Part shown: positions 44,729 to 53,391 of the stretch, in pieces | How positions within the stretch are numbered: the stretch's first letter is position 1 | Layout: every line of letters begins with the position of its first letter | Source: Trueperella pyogenes | Lineage (GTDB): Bacteria; Actinomycetota; Actinomycetes; Actinomycetales; Actinomycetaceae | Assembly: GCF_001070855.1 (NCBI RefSeq) | Contig: NZ_JVLH01000009.1 | Location: 248,001-312,000 of the forward strand | Length of the DNA stretch: 64,000 nucleotides | Direction of reading: 5' to 3' | Made by a program: the position numbers and the translations under genes | Notes under the pieces: model-generated | Database searches by the model: none | Told to the model about the DNA's origin: nothing | Seen by the model: the letters and a program-made list of their open reading frames with translations, nothing else

Positions 44729-45412
44729 TTAGCGTGCGCGGCGTGCCAGACGATCGACGTCAAGCAGCGTAACCGCACGACCTTCCAGACGGATCCAACC
44801 GCGCGAAACGAAATCCGCCAAGGACTTGTTGACAGTTTCACGCGAAGCGCCGACCAGCTGGGCCAGTTCTTCCTGAGTGAGGTCGTGAGGAACGTGGATG
44901 CCCTTATCGGTTGCCGTACCAAAACGATCTGCAAGATCGAGCAGTGCTTTAGCAACGCGGCCGGGGACGTCGGAGAAGACCAGATCGGAAAGCGATTCGT
45001 TCGTACGACGCAGGCGCTGGGCCAGTGCGCGGAGCATGTGCTTGGCCAGAGTCGGGTTCGCTTCGACGATCTCCATGAGGTCGCTGTGCAGCAAGTGCAG
45101 CAGGGTTGCGGGAGATACGGCGGTTGCGGTGGTCGAGCGCGGGCCCGGATCAAAGAGCGTCAGTTCACCAAGGATTTCGCCGGGACCAAGGACTGCAAGC
45201 AGGGACTCGCGGCCGTCATTCGAGGTGTGGCCCAGCTTTACTTTGCCTTCGGTCACGATGTACAGACGGTCACCAAGATCGCCTTCTTCGAAGAGGGTTT
45301 CGCCGCGTCGCAGTGTTGTCTGACCCATCTTCTGCTGCAGCGATGCCTGTTGCGCCTCATCGAGTCCACTGAAGAGCGGGACTTGGTTGATGAAGTTTGC
45401 ATCTCCATACAT
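44729..45412 (-). CDS. Crp/Fnr-family transcription regulator (GlxR/Crp type)
   Basis: 227 aa. The cyclic-nucleotide domain has the phosphate-binding cassette 'GELTLFDPGPRSTTATAV', followed by the long dimerisation helix and a winged helix 'TQEELAQLVGASRETVNKSL'. No Fnr cysteines. Likely binds cAMP, as Rv3676 (Crp) and GlxR do. CGGAG 11 nt before the ATG. No clear TGTGA-N6-TCACA operator was found near it. Confidence 0.9.
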   Translation of the reverse strand: MYGDANFINQVPLFSGLDEAQQASLQQKMGQTTLRRGETLFEEGDLGDRLYIVTEGKVKLGHTSNDGRESLLAVLGPGEILGELTLFDPGPRSTTATAVSPATLLHLLHSDLMEIVEANPTLAKHMLRALAQRLRRTNESLSDLVFSDVPGRVAKALLDLADRFGTATDKGIHVPHDLTQEELAQLVGASRETVNKSLADFVSRGWIRLEGRAVTLLDVDRLARRAR

Positions 45413-45593
45413 AAAGCCGGAACTCCGTTCTATTCGCGAGCGCCGCTAGCATGCGCCGCCGACTACTGAGCTGTCCTAATCATGTAAGACGGCAGCCCAG
45501 CACAAAAGAGCCACCGTGTGATAGTCGTAACTATTATGCATGGTGAACGGTCTAAATCACATATTTGCACACAGTTTGCGCAAATTCGTTTCT

Positions 45594-46523
45594 TTAGAGT
45601 TGACTCTCCGCTGCAAAGCGAGCGGATTCCTGAATGAAAGGAAGGATCGCGTGGATCAGAGCCTGAGGGTTTTCTTCCTGTGGGAAATGGCCGCATTCGC
45701 CGACTGCGCGCATGGTGAATTCGCCGCTGGTTGCCTGGACGTCATCAGCAAAGTCAACGTGCGACCATAAACCGTCATCGCGAGCCTGAATCGAAAGCAC
45801 GGGCACCGTCACGCTCCGCGTTAGAACATTCTTTGAGCTAAATGAGGGCCTAAATGTTGCCCGCAGTGACTCCCATGCGGAGCGAACCGCGATGTGACGG
45901 GAAAGAGCCTCGCGGTAGACTTCCGCATTCTCTAGCATTTCCTCGCGGTTAAAAGGCGCAGCCCACTGAGAGATTGAACGGTCGATCCATGCTGAGCGCG
46001 ACGTAAAGAAGGTAACGCGAGGACGGCGCGATAGCAGGGTTGAGAACCAGCGGCCTCGGCCTCGGGAAGAAAGACCACGCAGGAAGTGCAGGCCCAGCGG
46101 ATGAGGGGCACACACCGGCACAATCGCCTGCAAGCCCGCGGGTTTAAGCGCACCGAGCATCCACGCGACCACGCCGCCCATTCCGTTGCCGACAACCGTG
46201 TAGGAAGAAATTCCCAGTGCCGAGGCCACGCCAGCGACGTCCGTCGCCAGCTGGGTGAGCTCGACTTCTCCCGGAGCAAGATCGGAGGTGCCAAAGCCGC
46301 GAAGATCCATTGCGATGGTGCGGATACCGGCCTGTGTGAAGGCGGGAATAACCTCCCGCCACGTCCACCAGGTCATTGGGAATGAGTGAAGGAGGATAAC
46401 AGCAAAAGAGGCATCCTCGGGTCCCGCGTCGACGATATGGAAGGACGCTCCCGAGGCTGAGATCCTACGGTGAACCCAGGGCCCGGGAGCTTCCAATACC
46501 GCGCGAGAAACCTCGGGTTTCAC
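45594..46523 (-). CDS. Alpha/beta-hydrolase fold protein lacking the nucleophile
   Basis: 309 aa, epoxide-hydrolase-like. 'VILLHSFPMTWWTWREVIPA' and 'IAMDLRGFGTSD' are intact, as are 'QARDDGLWSH' (acid) and 'GECGHFPQEENP' (His). The nucleophile elbow, however, reads 'VVGNGMGG': the residue expected to be Ser or Asp is Gly114. Catalysis by the usual mechanism is therefore unlikely, and it may be a binding or regulatory protein. Coupled by ATGA to the upstream acidic membrane protein. The position recalls Rv3670 (EphE) near crp. Confidence 0.8.
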   Translation of the reverse strand: MKPEVSRAVLEAPGPWVHRRISASGASFHIVDAGPEDASFAVILLHSFPMTWWTWREVIPAFTQAGIRTIAMDLRGFGTSDLAPGEVELTQLATDVAGVASALGISSYTVVGNGMGGVVAWMLGALKPAGLQAIVPVCAPHPLGLHFLRGLSSRGRGRWFSTLLSRRPRVTFFTSRSAWIDRSISQWAAPFNREEMLENAEVYREALSRHIAVRSAWESLRATFRPSFSSKNVLTRSVTVPVLSIQARDDGLWSHVDFADDVQATSGEFTMRAVGECGHFPQEENPQALIHAILPFIQESARFAAESQL

Positions 46524-47899
46524 CGCAGACCAGCTGCCTTTTCAGCGCGACGACGTGCGCGGGCGGTGAAGTGTGCACCCGCGGGATTGACGCGCTCTAC
46601 TTGCTCGCGCATCGCCTCTTCATTGCGTCCGCGGCGACGAACCGAATGCGAAAGGGATGCGATGCCAAGCAGTGCAATTCCAAGGAAGAGGAGGCGGCCG
46701 GAGTATCCGGATGCTTGGAGGTGGTGTGCAAGGTTAGCGCCCAAGGCACCGGAATTCTGCAGGAAGTGCAGAACGGAAACCGTGTGTGCCGAGGTAAATC
46801 CGGGGGCGAAAACCCAGGGGAGGCCGGCTGCGAAGAAGCAGAGGCCGCCGATCCATGCACCCAGTGAGGAACGCTTGAATGCTTCAAATAGTGCAATAAC
46901 TGCGACGAATGCGATGGCGACTTCGGTGATAGCAAGCCAGTTGATCACACCGGTTGCTGCCGGATTGCCCTCAGGAAGTGTCATCCGAGCACCGGCATCG
47001 GCAATGAGGTACCAGGTGATAGGCAGAGCAAAGATGCCTAGGGCCAATGAGCTCCAGTGAGCAGCCGCGCGAGAAGGCATTTCAGGAACGACGGTTGCGC
47101 CCTCGAAAAGGGCATCGTCGAGGCTCTCGGGAGTCTCTTGAGGAACGGTACGTTCACCGCTGTCTTCACGAGGCTTCCACGAAGCTTCGGTCGTTGCGCT
47201 TTCCGCTGCCGGAGCAATGAATGCACGCCTACGAACCTGGGTGCTTTCAACCTCGTCCTCGGGTTCCTCGGTGGTTTCGGGCTGAGTAGGTGTGCGGCGC
47301 GAGAGGGCGTCGGGAACCTCGGTCACCGAAGGAGAGTCCTCAGGCTCTTCTTCCGCGGCTTCGGAAGTAGCCGGGATCGTTGTGGTGTGTGCGGAGTCGG
47401 CAGCTTCCTCAGATTCTTCGGGGGATGCATCCTCGGGCTCTGCGTTGTCCTCAGTAGTTTCCTCAGTCTTTTCCGAGGCCGGCTCAGCATCGACGTCATC
47501 GTGGGAAGTGTGCTCAGACTCGGTCACGGTGTCCTCAGCGTGCGCGGAGTCGTGGCTATCGTCGTGCGAGGCTTCTTCGCTCGAGGGCTCGTCTGAAGAG
47601 GATTCCTCGCTCTGCGCATCCTCTTGTTCCTGGGCTGACTCGGGCTCGGCCTCGGAATGCTCAGACGTCGAACGCTGTGCAAGAGCATCGTCCACGGATG
47701 TTGGGGTGACACCCATGTGAACGGGTTCAACCTGACTGGTTTCGGTGACTGATGCGCCACCGACGATGTCTTCGGCTGCAGATACCTCACCGGGAAGGGT
47801 GACTTCTTCACCGGTCAGTGGTGTTTCCTCACCGGTAGGGGTGTGATCGGTATCTTCCGTCACCTTGTCAACGTCTTCCTTGTGTTCCTGATCAGACAT
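46520..47899 (-). CDS. Acidic membrane protein with disordered N-terminal half
   Basis: 459 aa, not recognised. Residues 1-275 are disordered and very rich in Glu, Ser, Thr and Asp. Four membrane helices follow (about 284-302, 320-340, 347-366, 400-418), then a basic tail 'ARARRRAEKAAGLR'. The acidic half has three similar short motifs: 'SVDDALAQR' (68-76), 'VPDALSRR' (195-202) and 'SLDDALFEG' (259-267), probably docking sites. GAGGAGG 5 nt before the ATG. First gene of a pair with the alpha/beta protein. Confidence 0.7.
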   Translation of the reverse strand: MSDQEHKEDVDKVTEDTDHTPTGEETPLTGEEVTLPGEVSAAEDIVGGASVTETSQVEPVHMGVTPTSVDDALAQRSTSEHSEAEPESAQEQEDAQSEESSSDEPSSEEASHDDSHDSAHAEDTVTESEHTSHDDVDAEPASEKTEETTEDNAEPEDASPEESEEAADSAHTTTIPATSEAAEEEPEDSPSVTEVPDALSRRTPTQPETTEEPEDEVESTQVRRRAFIAPAAESATTEASWKPREDSGERTVPQETPESLDDALFEGATVVPEMPSRAAAHWSSLALGIFALPITWYLIADAGARMTLPEGNPAATGVINWLAITEVAIAFVAVIALFEAFKRSSLGAWIGGLCFFAAGLPWVFAPGFTSAHTVSVLHFLQNSGALGANLAHHLQASGYSGRLLFLGIALLGIASLSHSVRRRGRNEEAMREQVERVNPAGAHFTARARRRAEKAAGLR

Positions 47900-47974
47900 G
47901 AGACCTCCTCTTCTCGTGCTGACGATAACGAGAAAACGAATAGTTTTGGGGATTACCCGCCGAGAAGCGCTGGA

Positions 47975-48889
47975 TTATGCGACTTGGTCGGAGTTTGATG
48001 CGTCGTTGGGAGCGTAGCGACGAGCCCAGTAAATTCCCAAGGTCGAGGCCGCAAGGATCATTCCGTAGGCGGAAATAGTCGATGCGGACATCAAAATCTG
48101 GGTTCCCATCGATTTTCCGGGGGTCACGACGGCACCGGAGAGGCTTGTTCCAACGGGAATCAGAAGGAAGGCGGGGATGATGTACATCCATGCGACAACC
48201 TGAGGGCCGATCATTGACCAGCGCGAAACAAGCGTGATAAGTCCCAACATGACGGCAACTGCGATGCCCTCCGATGTGTGCATGGGAGTTTGTGCAATCA
48301 CAGCGTGCAGTCCGCTGGCAGCCATTGGAAGCGAATCGGCAGGCGCACAGCGAACGAGAAGGACGACGGCAATAACTCCCAGTGGAAGTGAAGCCACCGC
48401 CACTGCGATTCGCTCACCCTGGTGGCGTTGAAAGGACACAAGCTGATCGGAATCCGGGCTGTTTTCGCGTGCGCGATGAGTCAGGGCCAAGGCAACGCCG
48501 CCGCCAAAAAGGATTGCAGCTACGCATATGGGGTAGAGATTCCAGGTTTGTGCGGCGGAAATATCGTTGGTTGAAAGGTTTGAGGCCACAAGGAAGTGGA
48601 CCCGGAGGTAGCCAAAGGTCTGCAAGAAACCAATGGCAAGTGCCCATGCGGCAGCAATAAACATGCCAATGGAATTGCGCTCACAGTTGATAGAAATCAT
48701 GGCCAGAAGAATGGCCGAAAAAGCCATGCCGATCATGCCCTCGACCGAGGCCAAAGGGACGCCAATCGCAGCTCGCGCCTGAAGATCTGCGAGCGACATT
48801 CCCATGAGGATCAGGGCAAGGGGCGCAAAGATGACAGCGAAGATCGCTGGACGCAAGATAGCGCCGACCGGGAGGGACAATCTGGACAT
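47975..48889 (-). CDS. Uncharacterised multi-spanning membrane protein
   Basis: 304 aa with about eight hydrophobic segments ('ILRPAIFAVIFAPLALILMG', 'MAFSAILLAMISINC', 'ICVAAILFGGGVALALTH', 'IAVAVASLPLGVIAVVLLVR', and others). No family recognised. Located between the acidic membrane protein and a HAD phosphatase, all on the minus strand; gaps are short enough for an operon. Confidence 0.65.
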   Translation of the reverse strand: MSRLSLPVGAILRPAIFAVIFAPLALILMGMSLADLQARAAIGVPLASVEGMIGMAFSAILLAMISINCERNSIGMFIAAAWALAIGFLQTFGYLRVHFLVASNLSTNDISAAQTWNLYPICVAAILFGGGVALALTHRARENSPDSDQLVSFQRHQGERIAVAVASLPLGVIAVVLLVRCAPADSLPMAASGLHAVIAQTPMHTSEGIAVAVMLGLITLVSRWSMIGPQVVAWMYIIPAFLLIPVGTSLSGAVVTPGKSMGTQILMSASTISAYGMILAASTLGIYWARRYAPNDASNSDQVA

Positions 48890-48907
48890 ATATCAAGTAT
48901 GCCGGTA

Positions 48908-49759
48908 CTAGCTGGGAATTGAGCGGCGTGCCCAATAGCCGATGCCTATTCCCCCTGCCAAAGCAATGGGGATCATTGCACGGGCAAGGCGGGCGCGCTT
49001 TCGACCCCGGATTCGCACTGTTCGCGTAAAGGACAGAGTCGGCCATTCGCGCTCGCGTGCAACCGCCGCAAGCGCTCGATCGGGATTCACTGCCCTTGGG
49101 TTTCCCACTAATTCGAGCATCGGCAGGTCAGAGATGGAATCGCTGTACGCAAAAGACTCATTCAAGTCCCAGCCGCGCTCGCTGGCTAGAGCTGCGCAGG
49201 CCTGGGCTTTTCCTTCCCCGTGGTTGAAATGGGTGATGGTTCCGTCGGCCAAGCCGTCCTGACCCTGCCCGACGATCGTGGATAAAGCATCGGGGATCGA
49301 AAGCAGGTGCGCAATGGGGCGAACGATCTCTAGTGGTGAGGCAGATGCGATGACAACGTGGTGACCCAGGAGTCGATGGTGATCGATCAGTGCCAATGCT
49401 TCCCTGTAACACAGAGGTGCAATCGTTGAATTTGTCACGTTATTGACGATTTTTTCAACGTGCTGTGGATCCCAGCCTCGAGTGAGCTCCCCCAAGGCAT
49501 GCATCATCGAGCGCATTCGTTCATCATCAGCACCCGTGAAGAGGTAGGGAAGTTGGACAAGGGTTGCCCGTAGGGAATCCCAGCGGCTCATGACTCCCGC
49601 GTGAACCAGCGGGCTGCTCAGCGCCATTGCCGAGGCCGTGGCCAAGATGGTCTTGTCAAGATCGAAAAAGGCCGCGATACGGGTATCACCTTCTAGGTGT
49701 TGGTTGGCGCCGGGCAGGGTTGGCTTTGGAATTCCTGTGTTGTCATTGAGGATGCTCAT
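48908..49759 (-). CDS. HAD-IB phosphatase with a C-terminal anchor
   Basis: 283 aa. Motif I 'AAFFDLDKTILATAS', motif II 'HHVVIASASPLEIVRP', and motif IV 'FAYSDSISDLPMLELVG'. This is the SerB-like HAD-IB group (PF12710). A C-terminal hydrophobic helix 'IPIALAGGIGIGYW' suggests membrane attachment. In Mycobacterium the corresponding gene is Rv3661, beside the Tad cluster. AAGG upstream favours this ATG over a GTG 3 codons earlier. Confidence 0.85.
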   Translation of the reverse strand: MSILNDNTGIPKPTLPGANQHLEGDTRIAAFFDLDKTILATASAMALSSPLVHAGVMSRWDSLRATLVQLPYLFTGADDERMRSMMHALGELTRGWDPQHVEKIVNNVTNSTIAPLCYREALALIDHHRLLGHHVVIASASPLEIVRPIAHLLSIPDALSTIVGQGQDGLADGTITHFNHGEGKAQACAALASERGWDLNESFAYSDSISDLPMLELVGNPRAVNPDRALAAVAREREWPTLSFTRTVRIRGRKRARLARAMIPIALAGGIGIGYWARRSIPS

Positions 49760-49794
49760 CGTTGACACCTTGGCTTAATGCGGAAACAGCAGTG

Positions 49795-49831
49795 TTATCC
49801 ACAGGGGTGGGATTGGCTCTAGTTTTCCACA
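49795..49831. promoter_or_regulatory. DnaA-box pair in the HAD-IB/Tad divergent promoter region
   Basis: Exact TTATCCACA at 49795-49803 and TTTTCCACA at 49823-49831, 40 kb from oriC. Confidence 0.6.
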
Positions 49832-49882
49832 GATTCCGCGGACGTGGTGGTATTGCGCGAAAAGAAAATTCACGCTTGCACC

Positions 49883-50881
49883 ATGAAGAGCGAAGGTTAC
49901 GTTGCATTTTGGGCACTTTCTCAAGGTGCTGAGCAATCATTGCGTGCGGTCTGTGCTCTGGTGGGGATTAATACTCGCGAGTGCCACCCAGAAGAATGTG
50001 AGCACACAGAATTCCGTGTTGAGGAAGTGATCTGCGCTGTCCTTGGTAGGAGCGAAGATCGAGCCCGGTGGGAGCACCGCGGAATCCACGTGTTGGTGAT
50101 TGGAGATTCGCTGCGTCTTCCAGGTTGTGAGAAGGCGATCGGGCAGCTGATCCTTGCTGATCACGCGCGTCGGCAGGCTATGGTTCCGCCGTATTCTTCT
50201 CACCTTTGTGTGGGAATCGCAGGTTGGAGCGGGGGAGTAGGGGTCTCTGCTCTTGCCTGGGATCTGTGCGTGGACACGGGAAGTGTTTTGGTGAATTGCT
50301 CGGGACCTGGACCCGCACGAGGCCGTGGCGGACACATCCTTGTTCCCGAGGATGGGCAGGTGGCTTGGTCGCGCTTGAGTAGAGGCGAGCGTTATTTCCT
50401 TCCCTCGATCGCGAATAGTCTTCCCTGCGCTCAGGGGGTGTCTTTTATTGGCGGAGATTCACGCGGCTATGCCGATTCTGATGACTCGCGACTCCCGGGG
50501 CTTCTTGCCGCTTTGCGTGAAACTCGCAGTGTGGTGTGTGATCTGGGGAAATGGGGAGCGAAGTGTGAACAGACTGCGAGGAATTTTGATGCGCTCATTC
50601 TTATTGGTCTGGGAGATGCTGTTGGAGCTGCGCGTCTGTGTGCTCTCAGTGCGTCATTTCCATTTCCATGTCGAAGTTTTCTCTTAATCGCGCCACCTCC
50701 ACGTCGTGGATTCTTTTCACGAACTCCACTTAGTGGACAAATCTCATCGACTCAAATCTCTCAAATTACCCACACCAAAGGAATGGGGGTGTATCCAGCG
50801 GGGATGAGGCCTCGGCAGGGGCGGAAAGGAAGACGTGCCCGCTTGCGACTGTGGGAGCAGATTGTGGAGCGCACGCAATGA
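49883..50881 (+). CDS. ssd: Septum-site-determining-like / CpaE-type protein (Ssd)
   Basis: 332 aa. The N-terminal part is receiver-like. A MinD/CpaE fold follows with a degenerate P-loop, 'GIAGWSGGVGVSALAWDLC': the Walker lysines are gone and GGVGVS replaces GGVGKT. The C-terminus is basic. It corresponds to Rv3660c (Ssd), first gene of the actinobacterial Tad locus. It probably localises the pilus or secretion ATPase rather than hydrolysing ATP. Start uncertain: this ATG fits the family start, but a GTG 13 codons upstream is possible. Overlaps tadA by ATGA. Confidence 0.75.
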   Translation: MKSEGYVAFWALSQGAEQSLRAVCALVGINTRECHPEECEHTEFRVEEVICAVLGRSEDRARWEHRGIHVLVIGDSLRLPGCEKAIGQLILADHARRQAMVPPYSSHLCVGIAGWSGGVGVSALAWDLCVDTGSVLVNCSGPGPARGRGGHILVPEDGQVAWSRLSRGERYFLPSIANSLPCAQGVSFIGGDSRGYADSDDSRLPGLLAALRETRSVVCDLGKWGAKCEQTARNFDALILIGLGDAVGAARLCALSASFPFPCRSFLLIAPPPRRGFFSRTPLSGQISSTQISQITHTKGMGVYPAGMRPRQGRKGRRARLRLWEQIVERTQ

Positions 50882-52017
50882 GCCTGATCGACGATTGCCT
50901 TGTAGCAGCGCATTCGGGAAAGGAGGACAACCAAGCCGCGATACCTATCAAAGCTGTTGGGATGGGAATCGATGAGCTTGGTACGCATTTGGAAGAACTC
51001 GAAGCTCGCTTTAATGGCTTGGGAAAGATCTTGGCTCCCTTGATTCACCTTCCCGGAATTACAGATATTTTGGTGAATTCCAGACAGGTGTGGGCCGACT
51101 GCGGGCAGGGGGTTCAGCCGGCTGGATGCTCTTTTGACAGTGAAGAAGAAGTACGTGAACTAGCCGTCACAATGGCAGGAATCTGCGGAAAGCGTTTAGA
51201 TGATGCGGCTCCGATCGTCGATGGAGTCTTACCCATGGGGATTCGTCTTCACGCGGTTATCCCACCACTTTCTGGTGGGGGAACTCTGATTTCCCTGAGG
51301 ATTCCGGCAAGAAATGGGCTCAGCATTGAGCAGATGCGTGCGATGGGAAGTATAGACGACACCTCATATCAGGTGTTGATGCGTGCCCTTGATATGCGCT
51401 GCAACATCCTCATTTCTGGTGCGACAGGGAGTGGGAAAACCACTCTGCTTGCTGCACTTTTGGGCACTTTGCCCGACAGTCAAAGACTGATCTGCATCGA
51501 GGAAATGAGCGAGCTAAATCCTCAACATCCCCATGTTGTTCACCTTCAGGCCAGACAGGCTAATGCTCAGGGACGCGGGGAAGTGACTCTTTCGGAACTG
51601 GTTCGAGCTGCCATGCGAATGAGGCCGGATCGCATCGTTTTAGGGGAATGTAGAGGTATCGAAGTTCGCGACATTATGACGGCTTTGAATACCGGGCACC
51701 GCGGAAGTTTTGCCACGATTCACGCGAATACCCCCGCAGAAGTTCCCGCCCGACTTGCAGCGCTGGGAGCGCTCGCGGGAATGGATGCTCGGGCAACGGA
51801 TCTGCAGGCAAAGGCGGCATTTCAGCTAGTTGTCCATATGGAGCGTGTTGCTCATGGTCCAAAGCGTGGCACCCGCCAGCTGACTCAGATTGGGATTTTT
51901 GGGATGGAAGATGGGGTACTTGCGTGTACCTGTGCCTATCGATGTGATTGCCGAGGCCGTGGGAAGCCCGGACCCGCGTGGGAAGGACTGCGCGCATTGC
52001 TCACTGAGGACCCCTGA
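50878..52017 (+). CDS. tadA: Tad secretion ATPase TadA/CpaF
   Basis: 379 aa. 'LVNSRQVWADCGQGV' in the N-domain, Walker A 'LISGATGSGKTTLLAALLG', the Asp box near 'LICIEEMSELNP', Walker B 'RPDRIVLGECRGIEV', and the His box 'TGHRGSFATIHANTPAEV'. A type II/IV secretion hexameric ATPase that powers Flp pilus assembly or secretion. Its C-terminus has a Cys-rich stretch 'ACTCAYRCDCRGRG'. Coupled on both sides (ATGA, TGATG). Confidence 0.93.
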   Translation: MSLIDDCLVAAHSGKEDNQAAIPIKAVGMGIDELGTHLEELEARFNGLGKILAPLIHLPGITDILVNSRQVWADCGQGVQPAGCSFDSEEEVRELAVTMAGICGKRLDDAAPIVDGVLPMGIRLHAVIPPLSGGGTLISLRIPARNGLSIEQMRAMGSIDDTSYQVLMRALDMRCNILISGATGSGKTTLLAALLGTLPDSQRLICIEEMSELNPQHPHVVHLQARQANAQGRGEVTLSELVRAAMRMRPDRIVLGECRGIEVRDIMTALNTGHRGSFATIHANTPAEVPARLAALGALAGMDARATDLQAKAAFQLVVHMERVAHGPKRGTRQLTQIGIFGMEDGVLACTCAYRCDCRGRGKPGPAWEGLRALLTEDP

Positions 52018-53054
52018 TGCAGGCCAGGACATTTCGTCGTGTTCTGATGTGGGATCCGCATCCATTGGCGCGTGGGCAGCAGCGATTCTGGTCGAATCTA
52101 CAACGCGTGCAGACTCTTTCGTGGAGGGTAAGTACTTCATATTCCGGAATTAGTGAAGCGGCTCAATCTCTGCGAAAAGTCAGTGCTTTGGTTCGTGCTG
52201 GGTTGCCCGCGCGTGATGCATGGCTGCAAGTGGGAGAGGGAGAAGAAGGAGTGCCCTATGGGGTTGCTTCCATTGTTCTCAAACAGGCTGGAGAGCACGC
52301 GCGTATGGTTACTGCAGCCTGCGCCGTCTCCTACGAATTAGGTGCTCCTTTGTCAGCAGTTTTGGATGCTTTGGCGCAAAACTTCGATGATATTGAGAGC
52401 ATTCAAAAGGCGCGGCGAGTTGCTGGGGCAGGCCCCGCCCTATCCGCAAAGATCCTCAACTTACTGCCACTGCTGGCACTGGTCGCGGTATTCATCATGG
52501 GGATTAACCCATTTCCTGTGCTTGTTGACGGGGGAGTGGGTTCGATGTGCGCACTCATCGGGCTGTCATTCTTGGGAGCGGGTCGATGGGTCTCACTACG
52601 TCTGATACGCCGATCGTCATATCAATGGGAGGAGAGCGCTCAGGAAGATATCGCAATCATCTCTGAGCTGGTAATTGCTGCATTGGATTCAGGAGTCTCC
52701 ATTCCTCGAGCTTTGGAGTGCATTGGATGTTCAGCGCGAATTGAAGAGCTGGTGAGAGTCGCCAGTTGTTTGACTCTTGGTGTGAGATGGAATCGTGCCT
52801 GGGAGGGATGCAGTGAGGGGATAACAAGGATTGCCGAGGTGCTACGAGAAGCATGGGCGCGTGGAGCATCAGTTGATCATCAGTTGCATGCCTTAGCGGA
52901 AGCGAGCAGAGATCAAAGACTTAGTGATGCGCGTGCTGGAGCAGAGGAATTGGGAGTGAAATTGGTTGTGCCCTTGGGACTACTGATGTTGCCAGCCTTC
53001 ATCTTCCTAGGGGTTGCACCGGTACTTCTGACAATGGCTCGAAATAGCTTCTAA
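52017..53054 (+). CDS. tadBC: Fused TadB-TadC inner membrane platform protein
   Basis: 345 aa. Two T2SSF-like halves lie in one chain. The N-half (about 50-180) has 'SALVRAGLPARDAWLQV' then membrane helices 'LLPLLALVAVFIMG' and 'SMCALIGLSFLGAGRW'. The C-half (about 210-340) has 'VIAALDSGVSIPRALECIG' and ends in 'LVVPLGLLMLPAFIFLGVAP'. TadB and TadC are separate genes in most bacteria, including Mycobacterium (Rv3658c, Rv3657c). Forms the membrane base for the pilus. Confidence 0.8.
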   Translation: MQARTFRRVLMWDPHPLARGQQRFWSNLQRVQTLSWRVSTSYSGISEAAQSLRKVSALVRAGLPARDAWLQVGEGEEGVPYGVASIVLKQAGEHARMVTAACAVSYELGAPLSAVLDALAQNFDDIESIQKARRVAGAGPALSAKILNLLPLLALVAVFIMGINPFPVLVDGGVGSMCALIGLSFLGAGRWVSLRLIRRSSYQWEESAQEDIAIISELVIAALDSGVSIPRALECIGCSARIEELVRVASCLTLGVRWNRAWEGCSEGITRIAEVLREAWARGASVDHQLHALAEASRDQRLSDARAGAEELGVKLVVPLGLLMLPAFIFLGVAPVLLTMARNSF

Positions 53055-53069
53055 GAATTCACCTGAATG

Positions 53070-53106
53070 CTATCCACAGTTTCTGTGTGTCGACGATTCA
53101 TCCACA
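53070..53106. promoter_or_regulatory. DnaA-box-like pair between tadBC and the pilin gene
   Basis: CTATCCACA (53070-53078) and TCATCCACA (53098-53106), each one mismatch from TTATCCACA, in the 130-bp gap before the DUF4244 gene. Confidence 0.4.
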
Positions 53107-53184
53107 ATTTTCGAGGCTGCGAAGATTTACGAGAGCTTCTTGGCGCACTCTCAAGACATGGGAACGAAGAGAAAGGAAAGGCCC

Positions 53185-53391
53185 ATGTCGACGGAAGAAA
53201 CACTTCACGACGATCGTGATCCCAAGAGTGAAATGATGACAGATCCAGAAGAAGGATCGACAACGGTCGAATATGCGATTGGGGCATTGGCAACAGCGGG
53301 TTTTGCCGGTTTGCTCTTAGTGGTTTTAAAGTCCGGTGTCGTTCAATCTGCCCTTGAACAGCTCATTAGCTCTGCATTGAGCATTTCATGA
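53185..53391 (+). CDS. DUF4244 Flp-type pilin
   Basis: 68 aa. A charged leader of about 24 residues, then 'EEGSTTVEYAIGALATAGFA' and a hydrophobic helix ending 'LEQLISSALSIS'. The Gly-Ser/Glu+5 layout is that of type IV pilin-like processing sites. This is the actinobacterial DUF4244 major pilin candidate (Rv3656c position). GAAAGG upstream. Overlaps tadE by 4 nt. Confidence 0.85.
   Translation: MSTEETLHDDRDPKSEMMTDPEEGSTTVEYAIGALATAGFAGLLLVVLKSGVVQSALEQLISSALSIS

Noticed and set aside
45413-45593. Crp/GlxR operator upstream of the crp-like gene
   Set aside because: Only a half-site GTGTGATAG is present; the second half does not match.
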